Assembly: GCF_030463535.1 (NCBI RefSeq) | Contig: NC_132896.1 | Location: 20,503,709-20,567,708 of the forward strand | Source of the DNA: Salminus brasiliensis | Taxonomy: Eukaryota > Chordata > Actinopteri > Characiformes > Bryconidae | Length of the DNA stretch: 64,000 nucleotides | Direction: 5' to 3' | Part shown: positions 41,501-56,710 of the stretch, piece after piece | Layout: every line of letters begins with the position of its first letter | Position numbering within the stretch: position 1 is the stretch's first letter | Notes under the pieces: generated by a model | Seen by the model: the letters and a program-made list of their open reading frames with translations, nothing else | Told to the model about the DNA's origin: nothing | Databases searched by the model: none | Position numbers and translations under genes: made by a program

Positions 41501-44500
41501 TGGTCACCTCTGCTAAAATGGCCTGTCTAAAGCAAATGGTCACTCAGGCCAGAGGGTCTGTATTTTTAAATCAGACTTGACATTGTATTTGAAATGTATA
41601 TTTGTATATGAAATTGCATTTGTCACTGTCCACAAATAAGTATTTTATAATAAGCTGAATTTAACAAATACATTTCTGTGTAGTGTAAATTCACATAGGT
41701 TTAGTTCCAGTTCCTAGCTTGTACATTTGATAAATGTTTGTGAAAATACTGGACATTGGCATCATCCCCAGTTTCCCACATCAGTGAAACTCTAGTCTAT
41801 AGAAGCATATAAACTCTACAGATCAGTGTATTCATATTTTCTGGAATAGGGTTCAAATACAAAAAAAAACTCATATTAGGGATGCATGATAATGGCTGAA
41901 TCAGATTGGTGTAGGCAGTTAATAGCTGACTGATTTTTTCCACCAACTTTCCTCCTCAAATTTGAATAACCAATTACCCCTCAGTTATTATTATTATTAT
42001 AAAAAAGGTTGTCTCTCTGAACTTGATGAAATCTTGATGGAATCTTTTTTACAATTAGCTGTAGCAAGATGTGTGTATGGTCGTCAGTTTCAGTTGAGCT
42101 AGACCGAACAGCCAGTAGTAGAAAAACAACACATATATACATTTAAAAATAGCGCCTTCCTCCTAAGCTCCTCCTTTGTAGGATGTAATGTCTCCATGAG
42201 AATACCACCTCAGTTGTAACTATGATGAACTCAGTGGAAATCGAGTTCTGTCATATTCCTGTCTAGACCAGTTCCTTTTGTCTATGATGATTGTCAACCC
42301 CTTAAAGTTGATTATGTCTTTTGGTCAAACAGTGAGAGTTGTTGGCCTTCTTCCTGCTTGGCTTTGTTTTATGCTAAATTAGCCCTTTTTTATAAGTCAA
42401 GGGTGTTAGAAAAGAGCTTATCCTTTGTTGGAATAACTGTCTCTACTTCCTACCAGATTTTGGAGCATTGCTGTGGGTTTGATTCTGATGGCATTAGTAA
42501 GGTCCAACTCATCCACTCAAAAGTATTGAATGGAGCACCATGATTTTAAAGAACACAGTTCCACTGCTCCACAGCTCAGTGCTGGGTGGCTTTATACCCC
42601 TCTAGCCCCTGCGTGAGATTAGACATGGTGCCAAGAGGTTCATGTTCTGCTGTCGTATTAGGTATGAACAATGGAGCGATGTGGGCGCACTACATATAGC
42701 CTTTAACCTGTTGTTGTCGTAGTAGTAAAACAGGGCCGCCCGTGCCGCCCAACATCACACTGATGGAAGAGAGAGCCATCTACCCACCCAGAGAGAGCAA
42801 GCCAATTGTGCTCTCTCAGGCCCTGGCTGCTGATGGCAGGCAACATGTCCCGGGACTTGAACCAGCAATCCATGGGTCATAATGGCAGTACTAAAATATC
42901 TTAATTTAAATTATTTTACTAATACAGAAATAAATATATTAGTTCTCTTTAATGCTGTTGCATAAAAAATAGCTTGGCATCAGCCCAGATTTCCCATTTT
43001 AATCCATATAGATCCCTAACTCTTATTATATAGTTGTGATTAGCCTTTTTTGTACTTTCCCAAGACCAATAGTACAACAGTAAAAATGGTTATCCTCTGC
43101 TGAACGCAGAGAGCCAAAATCGGACACCCAAAGGTCTTTGGAACTAATAGAGATGGCCTTCCTGGCCAGCAGTTAGAGCCCCACTGCAGCAGCTCTCACT
43201 TCACTGCTAAAGCTGTTAATATCAATGTTCTCTTGGCTTTGGCCCATTATGTGGACAGATCGGAGATGCTACTTTATGGAAGGCCTCTCTGCCTGCCTCT
43301 CTAATGATACATTTAGAACGGGGGGATAAATTGCAGCCAGAGGTGGAATGAAATCATAGGCAGAGAAAAGGACAGATATAGAGATGTAAAGAACATCTCT
43401 AGTCAGCGAATCCACAGGCACACTGTTTTTACTGCTTGTGGTTAATGTAAACGATCTCTCTTCATCCTGGCTGGCCACAGGCACTGCGTCGTCCTCTGAT
43501 GGCTCGATCCTGGCGGTAGCAAATTTTCTCATATTTCAGAATTACTATATTTCCTCAAAAACATCCGGCCTTTACTTATTGTCCTTCTCATCGATTTTAT
43601 TTTTCCCAGTAGAAATTCCTGTTTGCATTTCTTGCATGCATTGTAGAGTATAATATCATCCAGCACAGTTTGCTGACACAGAATTATTTTACTGTTTATT
43701 TTTGGCTGTATTATTTTGCTTTCACTGCCTTTCAGGTCACTCCATGTTGTTCTTTTCTCTGAATCCGTCACTGTTGCAATTTGAGACAGCGGAGCATCAT
43801 GTTTTTCCTCTGTGTCTCTGTCAGCTCCCCATTCTCTTGTTGCCTCCTCAGTAACCACCTAGCATGTTTACGAGCCCAGCCTGTCTGCGTCTTGGAGTGC
43901 GTGTGCATGTGCATGTGCGTGTGTGTGTGTGTGGTGGTGGTGGGGTGGATCTTGTGAATGGCAGAAGGCAGGGCTACAGGATAGGATGACAGGTTCAGCA
44001 GCAGCAGCAGACAGATAAAGCTCCCGGGGTTACATAACATGACAGATCAAGCAGGCATGGCAGTGGAGTAATGAAAGCTTAATCTGTGTAGAGCAACGTC
44101 CTAATCCTTTCCCTGCAGTTTACAGCACTTACACACATGCTCACAAACACACACATATGCCTTCATTCACATGTTCACTCATGCAGTCTTCGCATGTGTA
44201 GAGCGGGGAAGGCAAACTCATTCTAGCAGACACGCTTACATCCAGTGCACTGTCAGGTGGAACACAGTATTATTTCATGACAAAAATTAACAATATGTCC
44301 AGTTCTTTTGGTATGGGACATTAATTACTTGCATTTTTTAAGAATTACTTGCTGTATTGTTAACAGATGTTTTTTATAGTATGTTTTTATATAATACTTT
44401 ATATTTTAACAGGTTTATTTATAGTATGCTATTAATATCTTTTAAAAGTCTTTTAAACAAATAGCTTTCAGTTAACTTTTTATGTACTTCTCAGACATAC

Positions 44501-47500
44501 ACCAACCAAGATATACTAAACATACGTATACTTGGCTTATGCTGAAAAGTGTACAGAAACGACTAAGTATATTTGGCCTTTACTTGTACTAATACCTAAA
44601 TGTACTTAAAGTGTACTGCCTAGTATACAAAAAAGTGCAAGTATATTTAGCCTATAGTTGCACTAATATCTAAATGTACTTAAAGTGTACTGCCCAGTAT
44701 ACAAAGTATATTTGGCCTATAATTGTACCAATAATGTAACATATTTGAAGTGTACTGTCTAGTATACAAAAAAGTCTATTTGACCTATACTTGTGCTAAT
44801 ACTTAAATATACTTGGCGTGCACTGCCTAGTATACACAAAGGTCTAAGTATATTTGGCCTATACTTTAAAGTCAAAGTCAGCTTTATTGTCGAAACTGCG
44901 TTATGTACAGGACATACACAGGATAGAAATTGCTTTATTCTTATACCCATGGCGCAACAATAAAGATCAAACATTGAAATAAACATTACACAACTACATT
45001 AACCAACACAAAGTATAGAAATAGTATAATGCTAGTTTTTGGAATGTAAAAGTTTAAGTGTTTAATTATAAATAAATTATAATAAATTAATAGAGGTCCT
45101 TGACATTGACATCAGAAGTAAAGTGGCATATGCAGCAGTTAAAAACCCCCCCAAAATAACCCGTAATGAATTAATACTTAAATGTACCTTACATGTACTG
45201 TCTGTCATGCTGGGTCAGGTATGACAGTGAAACGAGGAAACACTTGCAGGGGTGGTACAATGCAAGACTAAGTGACAGAACGACAAACCAGGACTAAAAT
45301 GGCAAAGCAACCTGGACTGGGCATAAAACAACAAACAACAAAGGGATAAGAAACCAGAGCTTGGTAACGAATCAGAGAAAACCAACCAGGGTCGACAGGG
45401 CAAGGAAACCCAAAAACCGCTGAGTAGAGCTCAGGAGATAACGTGAAGAAAAAAACTATGCAGCGCCTCAGACTACATAACAGAAAAACGCTCAGCAGAG
45501 CTCAGGAGATAATAGGGAGAAAACAAAACTACAAAGCAATACTTTGGACTAAACCACAGACAGGGCACTGTACAAACGAGGGGAAACAAACATGCGAAGC
45601 AGAGCTTCAAAACAATAAGGGAATCTAACAGGCAGGGATTACCAGGGGCAAGGCAGGAGTGCGAAGAACAGAAGGTTTTCCTTTGAGTAGACTGTTGAGC
45701 ACGCTGGTGCAAGGGTGTATAGTGTTAATTCACGGCAGTGAAAACATGGAGGGTTTAAAAAGCCACAGTCACTGGTGCTGAGAGTTAGTGTGACAAAAGG
45801 AAGCCGACTTCCGGAATCCCGGCTCCTACTTTAGGCATGGGTGGAGCCCTGGGAATGCCCCGGAGGAGAGCGTGGCAACGACGGCCTGACACTGTCTAAT
45901 ATACAAATAAGTGCATGTGGCCTATACTTGTACTTAATCTTTTGCTCTAGATATACCTTTAAAAAAATATTATATACATATTTTTATAATATTTTATATA
46001 TCTAAAATTCATAATAAGTATTTTTGCCATATACATAAATGTATGTACCGTAGCTTGTGGTTTGGGTGATATAACTTAAAGAAAATTGTTGGGTGAAACT
46101 GTACCTGAACTTCCATACACAGTGTTAGTAACCCACACAGACACTGATAAACATTTGACTGATTCTATTGACAATTCTTCCAACGTGTGAAGGTATTGTA
46201 GCAGACTTGATTCATACTGACTGATAATATAAGCGATTGTCATACACATTTACAAATATCATTTATATTTATAATATTTATATTTATATTATATATTTAT
46301 CTCAATGATTTGCTTGTTTGTTTATTTGTATTTATTCTAATGTTTCAAATAAACATTTACTTCTTAGGCTAATAGCCTTGCATGTCAGTTTCCCATACTT
46401 ATACTTTTTACACTTTCTCTAATGTTGAGGTCCCTCAAGAAAAAGTAAGTAAATTTTAAGCTCATTTAAAAGATCATATAGGGTTTTTTATCTGCTGTTA
46501 AACATAGTGGTGAGACCTTTTTGACACGTAAGACAAAGCAAGGGTTAAGGAAAATGACAGAAGCTATAATTTGGCCATGAGTGCTTATTCACTGCCTGGC
46601 CAAAAAAAAGGTTACACACTCTAATATTTAGTTGGACCGCCTTTAGCTTTGATTACGGCATGCATTCACTGTGTCGTTTCCACAAGCTTCTGCAATGTCA
46701 ACATTTTCTTTCTGTCCAGAGTCGCATTCATTTGTCCCCAAGATCTTGGTCTGATGATGGGAGATTTGGATCACTGCACATCCAGTCCAGCACATCCCAA
46801 ACATTCTCAGTGGGGTTCAGGTCTGGACTCTGTGGTGGCTAATCCATGTGTGAAAATGATGTCTCATGCTCCCTAAACCACTCTTTCACAATTTGAGCCC
46901 CATGAATCCTGGTATTGTCATCTTGGAATATGCCCGTGCCATCAGGGAAGAAAAAAAATCCATAGATGGAAAAACCTGGTCGTTCAGTACATTCAGGTAG
47001 TCAGCTGACCTCATTCTTTGGGCACATAACGTTGCTGATCCTAGGATCAGGCTTGTACAGTAGCCACTAGACATGATGGGTGCATCACAGAGGTGTCAAG
47101 TAATGAAGTACAAATACTTATGTTACCTTATTTAGCTAAAAATATTTGTTATCTGTACTTTACTGGAGTAATTATTTTTCAGACGACTTTTTACTTTTAT
47201 ACCCACTGACTGCTAGTGATTAATGTTACTGTTGACATCTTGTTGTGCATGTCTCCATAGGACACTATAGTTCATTTGAATAATCTGAAGCTCTTTTGAA
47301 TGTGTGTATCCATGAGATTTTTTCCCCCATCCCTCCAGATTTGTTTGTCTTCTTGTATAGTTTCCATTTCTACTCCTTGTCCTTCTGCCGACTGCTGTGA
47401 TGTTATTTCTTTCTTTTGACATCTGTAGTTTCCCTCTCTTTTCCCAAAGTGCCGTAGAGTCAATCTTAATGGGCCGGATTGCTCCTCTCCCCCTTCCCCA

Positions 47501-50500
47501 CTCTTGACAGTCTGCTTTACTGTATTTCTCTCCTGAGCAGGATAGACGATGATTCAGTCCAAACATGCTCCTTGTCTTGACAGATGTACTGAGAGAGAGT
47601 TACCCTGAAAAACCTTTATCTTGTGCTACTGTGTCTTTGTCTCAAGGCTCTAGCAGTGGTCTGTTTCTCTCTCCGTCTCTCTGGAGCTGAAATTTTAAAC
47701 CAACAACATCAACCATCAACCAACCTAATAACTCCACATTTCTAATCATAAGTTATCTTAGTCATTACTACACTATTTGTGCAAATGTTTGTAGACACCG
47801 CTTCTAAATGAATGCATTTAGCTACTTTAAGCTGCTGACACAGATGCACAAATGCACACACACAAGCTTGTACAGTCCTGAAGCAGATAAACATTGGTAC
47901 TTAAACTTATTGGTACCAAAACTCATTGGTACAAAGACCCCTAGCATTAAGTCAAGTCAAGTCAAATTTATTTGTATAGCGCTTTTTACAACTGTTGTTG
48001 TCTCAGAGCAGCTTTACATAATTAGTAAAAGACAGAAAAAAAGAAATAACGTAAGAAGATATGAAGGATCCAAGACCCCCAGTGAATAAGCCAACGGCAA
48101 CGGTGGTAAGGAAAAACTCCCTCAGAGCTGGAGGAAGAAACCTTGGGAGGAACCAAGACTCACAAGGGGGACCCATCCTCCTCTGGACAGAACTATTTAT
48201 AATTATTGATAAAAGTTACCAAACCATCTATACTGTTGAACTGCTCTGATCATAATCTTAATATAATAATCATAATTGAGATATGACCTTCAGAGGACCA
48301 TTGCTGAACAGCTATGAAGTGATTTGAGCGGCTGGTCAAAACCCACATCTGTTCCTGGCTTCCAGCCACCATGGACCCTCACCAATTTGCGTACCGCTCC
48401 AACAGATCCACAGATGACGCTATTGCACTGACAGTGCACTCTGCACTCACACACTTGGATAGGAAGAACACCTATGTGAGAATGCTGTTCATAGATTACA
48501 GCTCAGCATTCAACACCATCATCCCGGCTAAACTCATCCCCAAGCTCACAGACTTGGGTTTGAACACTCATCTGTGCAACTGGGTCCTGGACTTCCTAAC
48601 AGGTAGACCCCAGGTGGTGAGAGTAGGAAACAGCTTCTCATCCACGCTGACTCTGAGCACAGGGGCTCCTCAAGGCTGTGTCTTCAGACCCCTCTTGTAT
48701 TTCCTGTTTACACATGACTTGTAGCCAGACACACATCCAACATCATCTTCAAGTTTGCTGATGACACCACCATCCTAGGCCTCATCACAGATGGAGACGA
48801 GACTGCCTACAGAGACGAGGTCAGCGCCCTGTCAGAGTGGTGCTACCACAACAACCTCAGTCTCAACATCAGCAAAGCTAAGGAGATGATCGTGGACTAC
48901 AGGAAGCTGCAGTGGGGTGGTCACTCTCCCTTATACATCAATGGAGCTGAAGTGGAGAGGGTCAGCAGTGTTAGGTTCCTCGGGGTACACCTCACCGATT
49001 ACCTCTCCTGGTCACTCCACAAGAACAAAGCAGTGAGGTCTCAGCGCCTCTTCTTCCTGAGAAGGCTCAGAAAGTTTGGTCTGCCTCCTGACATCATCAC
49101 CAACTTCTACAGATGCACAATAGAGAGCATCCTCATGGCCTGCATCACTGTCTGGTACGGCAGCTGTACTGCCTACGACCGCAAGGCCCTGAAGAGAGTG
49201 GTGAGGACAGCGGCGTCCATCACAGGCAGCAAACTTCCAGACCTGCAGGACATCTACCGGTCCCGCTGCCTGCAAAAAATTCAGAAGATCCGGTTGGACT
49301 GTAGCCACCCAGCACACGGCCTGTTCACCTTACTGCCATCAGACAGGAGGTACCACAGCATCCAGGCCAGAACAAACCGGCTAATGAACAGTTTCTACCC
49401 ACAAGCCATCAGGTTCCTGAACAAGCTGCGAACCTTTCACCCACACCACTGCACTCGGTCACTTTATTATTAATACTTCATATATCACTGCTATGGACAA
49501 CATCACTAAGTCACTTTATACAACAGGAATTGACATAAACATACATATTTATATTTAGCTCCACTCTCTCTCAGACTATACCTCATAAATGTACATATCA
49601 GAGAATTTCTACAGATCCCTCCTGTCTTTGTATATTCTGTATTTTCTGTATATTTTGTGTGTATTTTGTATTTATTTAATATAATTTTTTATATAACTTT
49701 ATTTTAATATGTTTAGTATGTATATAGTTTTGTCCTCCTGTAGAGTATCAACCTGAGCCTCACCACAAGCATTTCAGTGCATAAATGTCCTGACATGTTG
49801 TGCAAATGACAAATAAACCTAAAACTTGAACTTGAAACTTGAAACTCATGGTATAGTAGAACTTAATATAGTCATGACAGTGATGGTCAGAGTAAATATA
49901 GTTAACACTGGTGATATTAATAGTGGCAGATAGTTACGAGTCCATTTAGGTTTTAACATGGTCATTAGACAGGTAGCAGTGGTAGGAGGGTGTGCCTCTG
50001 GTCCGGCATGGGTGGTGGTGGGAACGGGGCCTGCTGGTCGGACTGGTAGGAGGCAGCTGGTCTGACACAGGTAGAGGGGACCTCAGTGGGCAATCTTTCA
50101 GCAGGTCTGGCTGGGTGACCATTTACTCGGAGAAGGTAAAGAATTAGAGTTAGTTCATTAAGCTGTGAAGCAGTGGAACTGTGTTCTCAGAAATGATGAA
50201 TTTGAGATGAGTTGGTGATCATCAAAAATTCTGAACTTACTAATGCTCTTGGTGCTAAATGCAATCAAATCCTCACAGCAATGCTCCAAAATCTTTTAGA
50301 AAGCCTTCCCTGGGCAGTAGATGTATATACTCCAACAACAGCAGCAACTCTTTTTAATGCTCATTATTTTGGAAGAAACAATGAGCAGGTGTCCCAATAC
50401 TTTTTTTTTATTAATAAAGAAGATTAATATGTTACTGTTCATACTGTTCAAACTGTTCAAGTTTGAGTTTAACATCATCTTTACTAAATATATATAGTTT

Positions 50501-52159
50501 TTGTGTGGACATGATGTTTTGGTCTCAAAACAAATCATTGGTGCTACCAACAACAATCTAGATTTAAAATCATAATGTAATGTTTAATAATTATTGTACA
50601 AGTCTTACTGTTGCAGATATTTGGGACATAAACATTTTGTAAAGCAAAATGTAAACTTAATGTGGGTGTAATGTAATCAGTGTAAGTGAACTGTCCTTTT
50701 CTGAAAAGTTCATATATAATATACAGTCCTCTTCACCCTACACATGTCCACATAAAAGGCACATGCAGAACACTGTGACGTTAGAGATCCGAGGCCCTAT
50801 GTGGTTAGAGTACCATCCTAAGCTAATATAATATTCCCTTACTAGTTTCTCAGCCAGCCATGGGGGGTCATAGGAGGATTTGGTGGGACTGTTCAGATAT
50901 AGATGGCAATTCAGTGGGATGTGGGGTCAGGTAGTAAAAATCTTTGAATACTTTTTTCTCATCTCAATTACTTAATTACATTGTATATGTTTGTTTACCA
51001 CTGACTTATAATTAGATATAATTAGATGATTCAGAAAATTGAGCATTATAAGGGGGTTGTGCCACTTACGTGTGAAGTGAATGAGCCCACAATCTTGGGT
51101 TGAGATGAGGGGTGGAATAAGTATGAGAATATGCACCTTTTCAAAGGGTCTTCTGTCAGAATGTTTAATCATGTAGTGATGAATGGATTTCTTGAAGATT
51201 GTATTGGAAACAGTCTCCATTTCTATCACAATTTGGTACTGGTATATTTGATATTACAACTTCTAAACGAACAATAATTTACAGTTAGCGCAAATGTTTG
51301 AGTTCAGTCTGTTCTATCTCTCTCTCTCTCTGTCTCTCAGGCTACATTCTAAGTCTGGTTCTGCTGACCCTTCCCAGACAACGGCTGGTGCAGCTCTACC
51401 TGTACGTCCTTACTGCTCTACTGCTCTTTGCTGGTCACCAGATCTCAAGGTGAATATCCAGGACATACATATACAATTACTTACTATAATGGAAGTCCTA
51501 AACCCCTTTATCATAACAGTGTGTCTCAGGGTTGCGACCACAGAAACTGGCCTCAATGAAACAGATACTGACATCCTTGCACCTCATGGAGTTTTACAGG
51601 CCCCAATGCTGTACGGAGGCAAATACTAACAACATGCGTAATTCAGAAAGAAACTATTACAGTGTTTTTTCGACCCGGGCTTAGATAGTAATAGCATTGC
51701 ACATTTATATGCTTTCCGTGCTCAAACACACCTGACTTAATTAATCTGGTAATTATTCAGAGCAGAGATTCTAAAAGCAGCACAACCAAACCACAGTACA
51801 TGGTGTCCCCAAAACTAGATTGGAATACCAGAGAGTTATTTTAATTAAAAAGGCTGATTCATGGAGAATGTGAATAGCTCAGGAAGTGAGCAGTGACAGA
51901 GAGATGAGCAGCTCCTTTGTGAAAAGGTTTTTCACTGTCTCTGGCGCTGTCGAGTATGTGATTATGGACTGGTGTTTCACTCCTGACAGGTGGCTGTTTA
52001 GTGTCAGATTAAGAGAGAGCTTTTAGCGCTCGTCTCCCCGTAATGTGTATCTGTAGCTGGAGGCAGCGGCCGCTCAAATTAAGATCACCCAAGTGTGGAA
52101 AAGCCATTACAGTCACCTCGTAACTTACCCCTTTGCTTCCGCCTGCTGTAGTCCCCAAG

Positions 52160-52193
<34 letters not shown>

Positions 52194-55100
52194 GTAAGCT
52201 AGGATAGGACATTTTTATAACAGTCACATAACCATGAGGATCTGTCATAAGATTTGCAAAACATTGTTCTAAAATGTATTATCAGATTTAAAGTGGTTTG
52301 GCCAAAAATCACATTTCCATGAATGTAATGGTATATTTTTGGTTTAGTGCATATTGCATAAGCACAATTGTAAAAAATTAGATAACAAATTTTATGACAT
52401 CACCACTCGCACATGCTTTTAACACTATTTTAACATTGAACATTTTATTTGTGAAGGGAAGTATAGGTGCAAAGCATCTTTGTACAGCTTATTATATTTA
52501 ATAAAAATCTATATTTAATTTCATACAATTTGAACAAATAGATTTATAAAAATAGTATATAAAAATAAAAAATATATATTTATATAAAATATAAATATAA
52601 TATTAATTTATTTTCTTACATAGTAATTTGTAGAACACATTGCTATTTATACCTGGTGGAATCACAGATATTTGGTGGAGGAAAAATACATAGCAAGTTT
52701 AATTGAACATATAGTAAAGTTATGCAATAACTACATTTTTAGATTAGGAACATGCCTGAAGCCACTCCTCCCTATATCCCCATCCTAAAACATCCACACA
52801 TAAAAAATATATTCCCCTTTTCTCCCAGTCTTCTCCCAAATCATCATAAGTTGAAGACATGATCTGATTTAGCAAACCTGAATAGAAATTCTCAGAGACT
52901 AGTAAGTAAAGCCATGTTGTGGCAGTGTGTGTGAAGGGGCATACCGAGCTAAAAACAGAAAGTCTTTGACAGGCTTGAATGAATGGCTTGCAGTCTTTGA
53001 GCCGAGCTGCTACCTTTGCTACCTTGTATATTAACATTATGTGATTATGACTTGGGGTGACCATATTTTGGTTTTCAAAGCAATTGGCACAAGGTACAGG
53101 AGGTTGGCATAGTGCAGGCTATAAATCAGCAAAGGTCAAGATGGAATGAAATCCCAGACAACCCAGGCAAGTCTGAAATTTTGGCTTGTTTGAAATCTCA
53201 CCTTTGGGGTCCCCTAAAGAGGACATGTCCTGATTAAAGAGGGCATACGCTAACCCTGTGATTACCTTACCACTCCAAAAATCATGAATAAAACCACAGC
53301 AAAAATGAAAGCATTTAATAAGTGACACAAAAATGTATAGGCATGTGAAAAAACAATATAATTATTATATAGGTTTATATTACATACATTGTAAAGAAGG
53401 GTGTTCAAGTCAATTCTGTCTGTCACTCAGCTTTACTCAAAACACAGCGTTCAACATACGTCATGCTATAGCTCACAGGTGCTCGTTCTAGCTGCTCGGC
53501 TCACTCAGAAGCTAGCTAACACACCACAATACCACAGCCAGATTTGCAAATTTTGCAACAGGTTTCATCTTTAGTGAAGTCCACACATACTATATGCACC
53601 ACTGCTAGTTTTCTGCAGTGACCCACCAGGCTTCTCACCTGTTGTCTTCTCATATTCAGTATGCAGCAAAATGCCAAGTTCACAAGTTCAGAGGGATGGA
53701 GATGGAGGGGGTCACAGCTCAAGTAGGCTAAAAACAACCGGTTTCAGGAAATAATTGTAGATGGAAAGATGTAAAACTGTGTTTTGGAAAATGTTAGATT
53801 TGCACTTTAATAACAATTTTAACAATTTACACTCTAAAACCACCACACTCTAACAACCCTATGGATTTTTTAGGCATGCTATTCATATGCTGCTAACTGT
53901 CGACTGTTGGCTTCCCTTAATTCACAAAACTAAATGAAGCTACTGTACACCAAACTTCAGTTGCGGTATGGTCAAAATGATGTACATTTAATTTTAGGCC
54001 AAACTAGTGCTTTAATTTAAATTATGTCTCAAATTCATGGACTTTAAATGATGGCTTTTTGCCTGTTGTGTGCACTGCAGTAAGACTGAACGCTGAAGTG
54101 AGGCTCAGCTGACACTTATGTAAGAAGCTTGTGTTCTCTGAGGAATGCAGTCAGCACAAATCTCTTCTGCAAGTCAGATGACAACAAGAGTAGTGATGAT
54201 CCCTGTCTCTTCGTCCCTGTCTGGCTCTGGTTAGGGTGTGGAGCTATCAGACAGGTGTTCAGTATCATGTTGTTTGCGGCAGAACTAACATCATCTCTTC
54301 TCGGTTTCAGGGACTATGTGCGTGGTGAACTGGAGTCTGGCTACGAGGGGCCGCTCTACCTGGAGCCTTTGTCCATGAACCGTTTCACCACAGCACTCAT
54401 CTGTAAGCCCTACTCACATCAGTCTTTAAAAGGGATGGACATGGTCATTAGAATGTACAGATAGCGCAGTGCTAAAGAGTTGAAGTGACTCAGCTTAGAT
54501 TTTTTCCAGAGCTGTTTTGATACATAAGATAAAAGACCAATAATTGAGTGGATAATAGAGCTGACAATATTTTATCGTATCATGATTTTTTTTTGTTGTT
54601 GTCATGATACACTTTTCTAAGCATGACTTAGACTTAGACTTATGCCTTTACTAACCATTGTTGGCAGCATACAACTAAAACATGCACATGCAGGTATATT
54701 TACACTAAAGATAGGTATTTTTGGACTTTCAGACATAAATGTTATCCATCAAATCTGAGCAGAATATCTGAACTGACCTGTGCAGCCTGTGCTGTGAACG
54801 TAGCATAACTATTGGTTGTATATCTTGATTTGTGTCCATACGTCCCCGTAGACCTGTTGCTCCCAAAGCCATTTTACATGTAGTTGTTATGGTTACCTTC
54901 CTTCTTCTTTTCCCCTACACATGTAGGCTTATTATGCTGCCGCCACCAGTTCCAGAGAAATCACAACCTTAGTGTCTCTCTGTGATGACTGTTTCGGTAT
55001 CTTCAGTATCATATAAACTGTGTTCCGTCACGTTTTAGAATTTTGGTATCAACTTGATGCTGAAGTATCAGTTCTCATGACATCTCAGGTTCAGACAACC

Positions 55101-56710
55101 ACAGAGAACATCTGACTACAAGCAGATTATATTGCTTCCAGCATTTAGTGAAATGTCAGCATTTTAGCAGAACTCTAAGATAAAAAAAAATAAAGATGTT
55201 GGCACTGCAAGTAAAAGGTCTTTTGCTTCATAGGACACATATATTCTGGTTATTCACATGGCTGTGTGAACTGCCAACAATGCAGTGAATGTGATATTTT
55301 TATTAGGATGTCACAATTACCAATATTTAGTGTCCCTTTGCTAGCATTCTTCATCGCAGAATTTAAAGCAAAAAAGGAGAGCTTTCCTGTTTGATTTTTA
55401 ATTTTTATTTATTTTTCTTTGCATTTATTACTAAAGTTTGGCCTGTGTATGCTTGGACAATAACAAAAAATAATGATGTAATAAAATAATATGTATTTTA
55501 TATATATTTTTGCAGAAATGTCGCTCAGATATATGTCGCTCAGAAATGTCGCTCAGATATACTTGATTTTTATCAGACATACTACTGTCTTTAGTTTCTT
55601 TTGTAAGCATCTGAATTGATTAAAATCACATTAAAGTAATGTGATCAATATTGTTAATTTCAGTTATACATGCATTTTTTCAGTGATGCAAATATAAGCT
55701 ACATGCATTAAAAAGTGCCTTCTGCTGGAGAAAAAATAAGCAGTAAATTTCCAATTCTCAAATCGTGTGTTTGCCTTATTACAGAACATTATAATCCCCA
55801 TTATTATAGTGGAGGAGTTCTCTAAGTCAGCTGTAGATACATAATGATGTGTTAATGTAAGACTCCACAGTTTTAACAGTATAGTGGAAAAAATATTTCA
55901 TGTACATATTGCTCCTGTTATCTAGCAAGCTATTCAAAGTTCCTTATTTTCTGTCAGTCCTCTTTCCCAGTGCTGTGATTTTCATGTAATTTGTTAATCA
56001 TCACCGGTATCCGATTTCATAGTCATTTCAGTCATGTCGACTGTTCAGTTTCAGCTAAAGAGATTATTACTCACATGAAAATATAGGGGACACCTGTGTT
56101 TGTTGGATGAATGTGCCGCATAGAGTATTGTTCTTTTGCCCATACATTCCCAGTTTAGGAATGTGATCAGTTCAGGCTAATGGCACACCGGCCCTTTGTG
56201 GATAATACTGAACACCCCTGACCTAGACACGTGGGAGTCATTTGAGATTCTACTCCAATTAGGGAAAGGGGATGTTTAGCACATATTAGTAACAGCTGTT
56301 TATTTATTTACATGTTGCTGCTGTCCCATGAAAAACATGTATCTCAATTTTTGTCTGTTTAGACCTATAGAAATGCTCTAAATTACTTGGAATAAAATTA
56401 TATTTTACACTAACCTTCATTCAAAGTTAAGAACGTTTTGACCTTCTCCTGTAAAGTCACCATTTTGGAGATGTTTTCACTGAACAGAGAAAATATACAA
56501 ACTGTATAGACAAAAGAATATGTACACCCCCCCTCCCAAATCAAGGTTATTACAATACATACAATACATATTGTTACAATACATACAATACGCCTGGCAT
56601 TAGGCATTGTGCCAACAGGTTCATATTTATCTCCTCCAGAGAGTATAGCTAGATATACAGACAGACAGACAGATAGACAGATAGATAGATAGATAGACAG
56701 ACAGATAGAC

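Larger units (their letters stand above)
44510..45940. repeat. Minisatellite (64-74 bp period) split by two insertions
   Basis: 'agtatatttggcctatactt' variants begin at 44576, 44640, 44705, 44773 and 44847, each with 'taaatgtacttaaagtgtac' and 'ctagtatacaaaaaagt'. The array resumes briefly at 45166-45202 and again at 45892-45940. Between these lie a LINE-tail repeat (44868-45165) and a probable solo LTR (45203-45891). Confidence 0.85.
38519..51340 (+). other. rnf145: rnf145 large intron (12.8 kb)
   Basis: Holds a MITE (42420-42665), a SINE (42725-42890), the interrupted minisatellite (44510-45940), a Tc1 fragment (46595-47095) and the nested insertion block (47770-50407). 38600-42400 and 42900-44500 contain no gene or repeat that I can name; short frames there are unsupported. 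Confidence 0.85.

Noticed and set aside
48371-49473. Functional reverse transcriptase gene
   Set aside because: It has an in-frame stop, a frameshift and a truncated 5' end, so it is annotated as a pseudogene.
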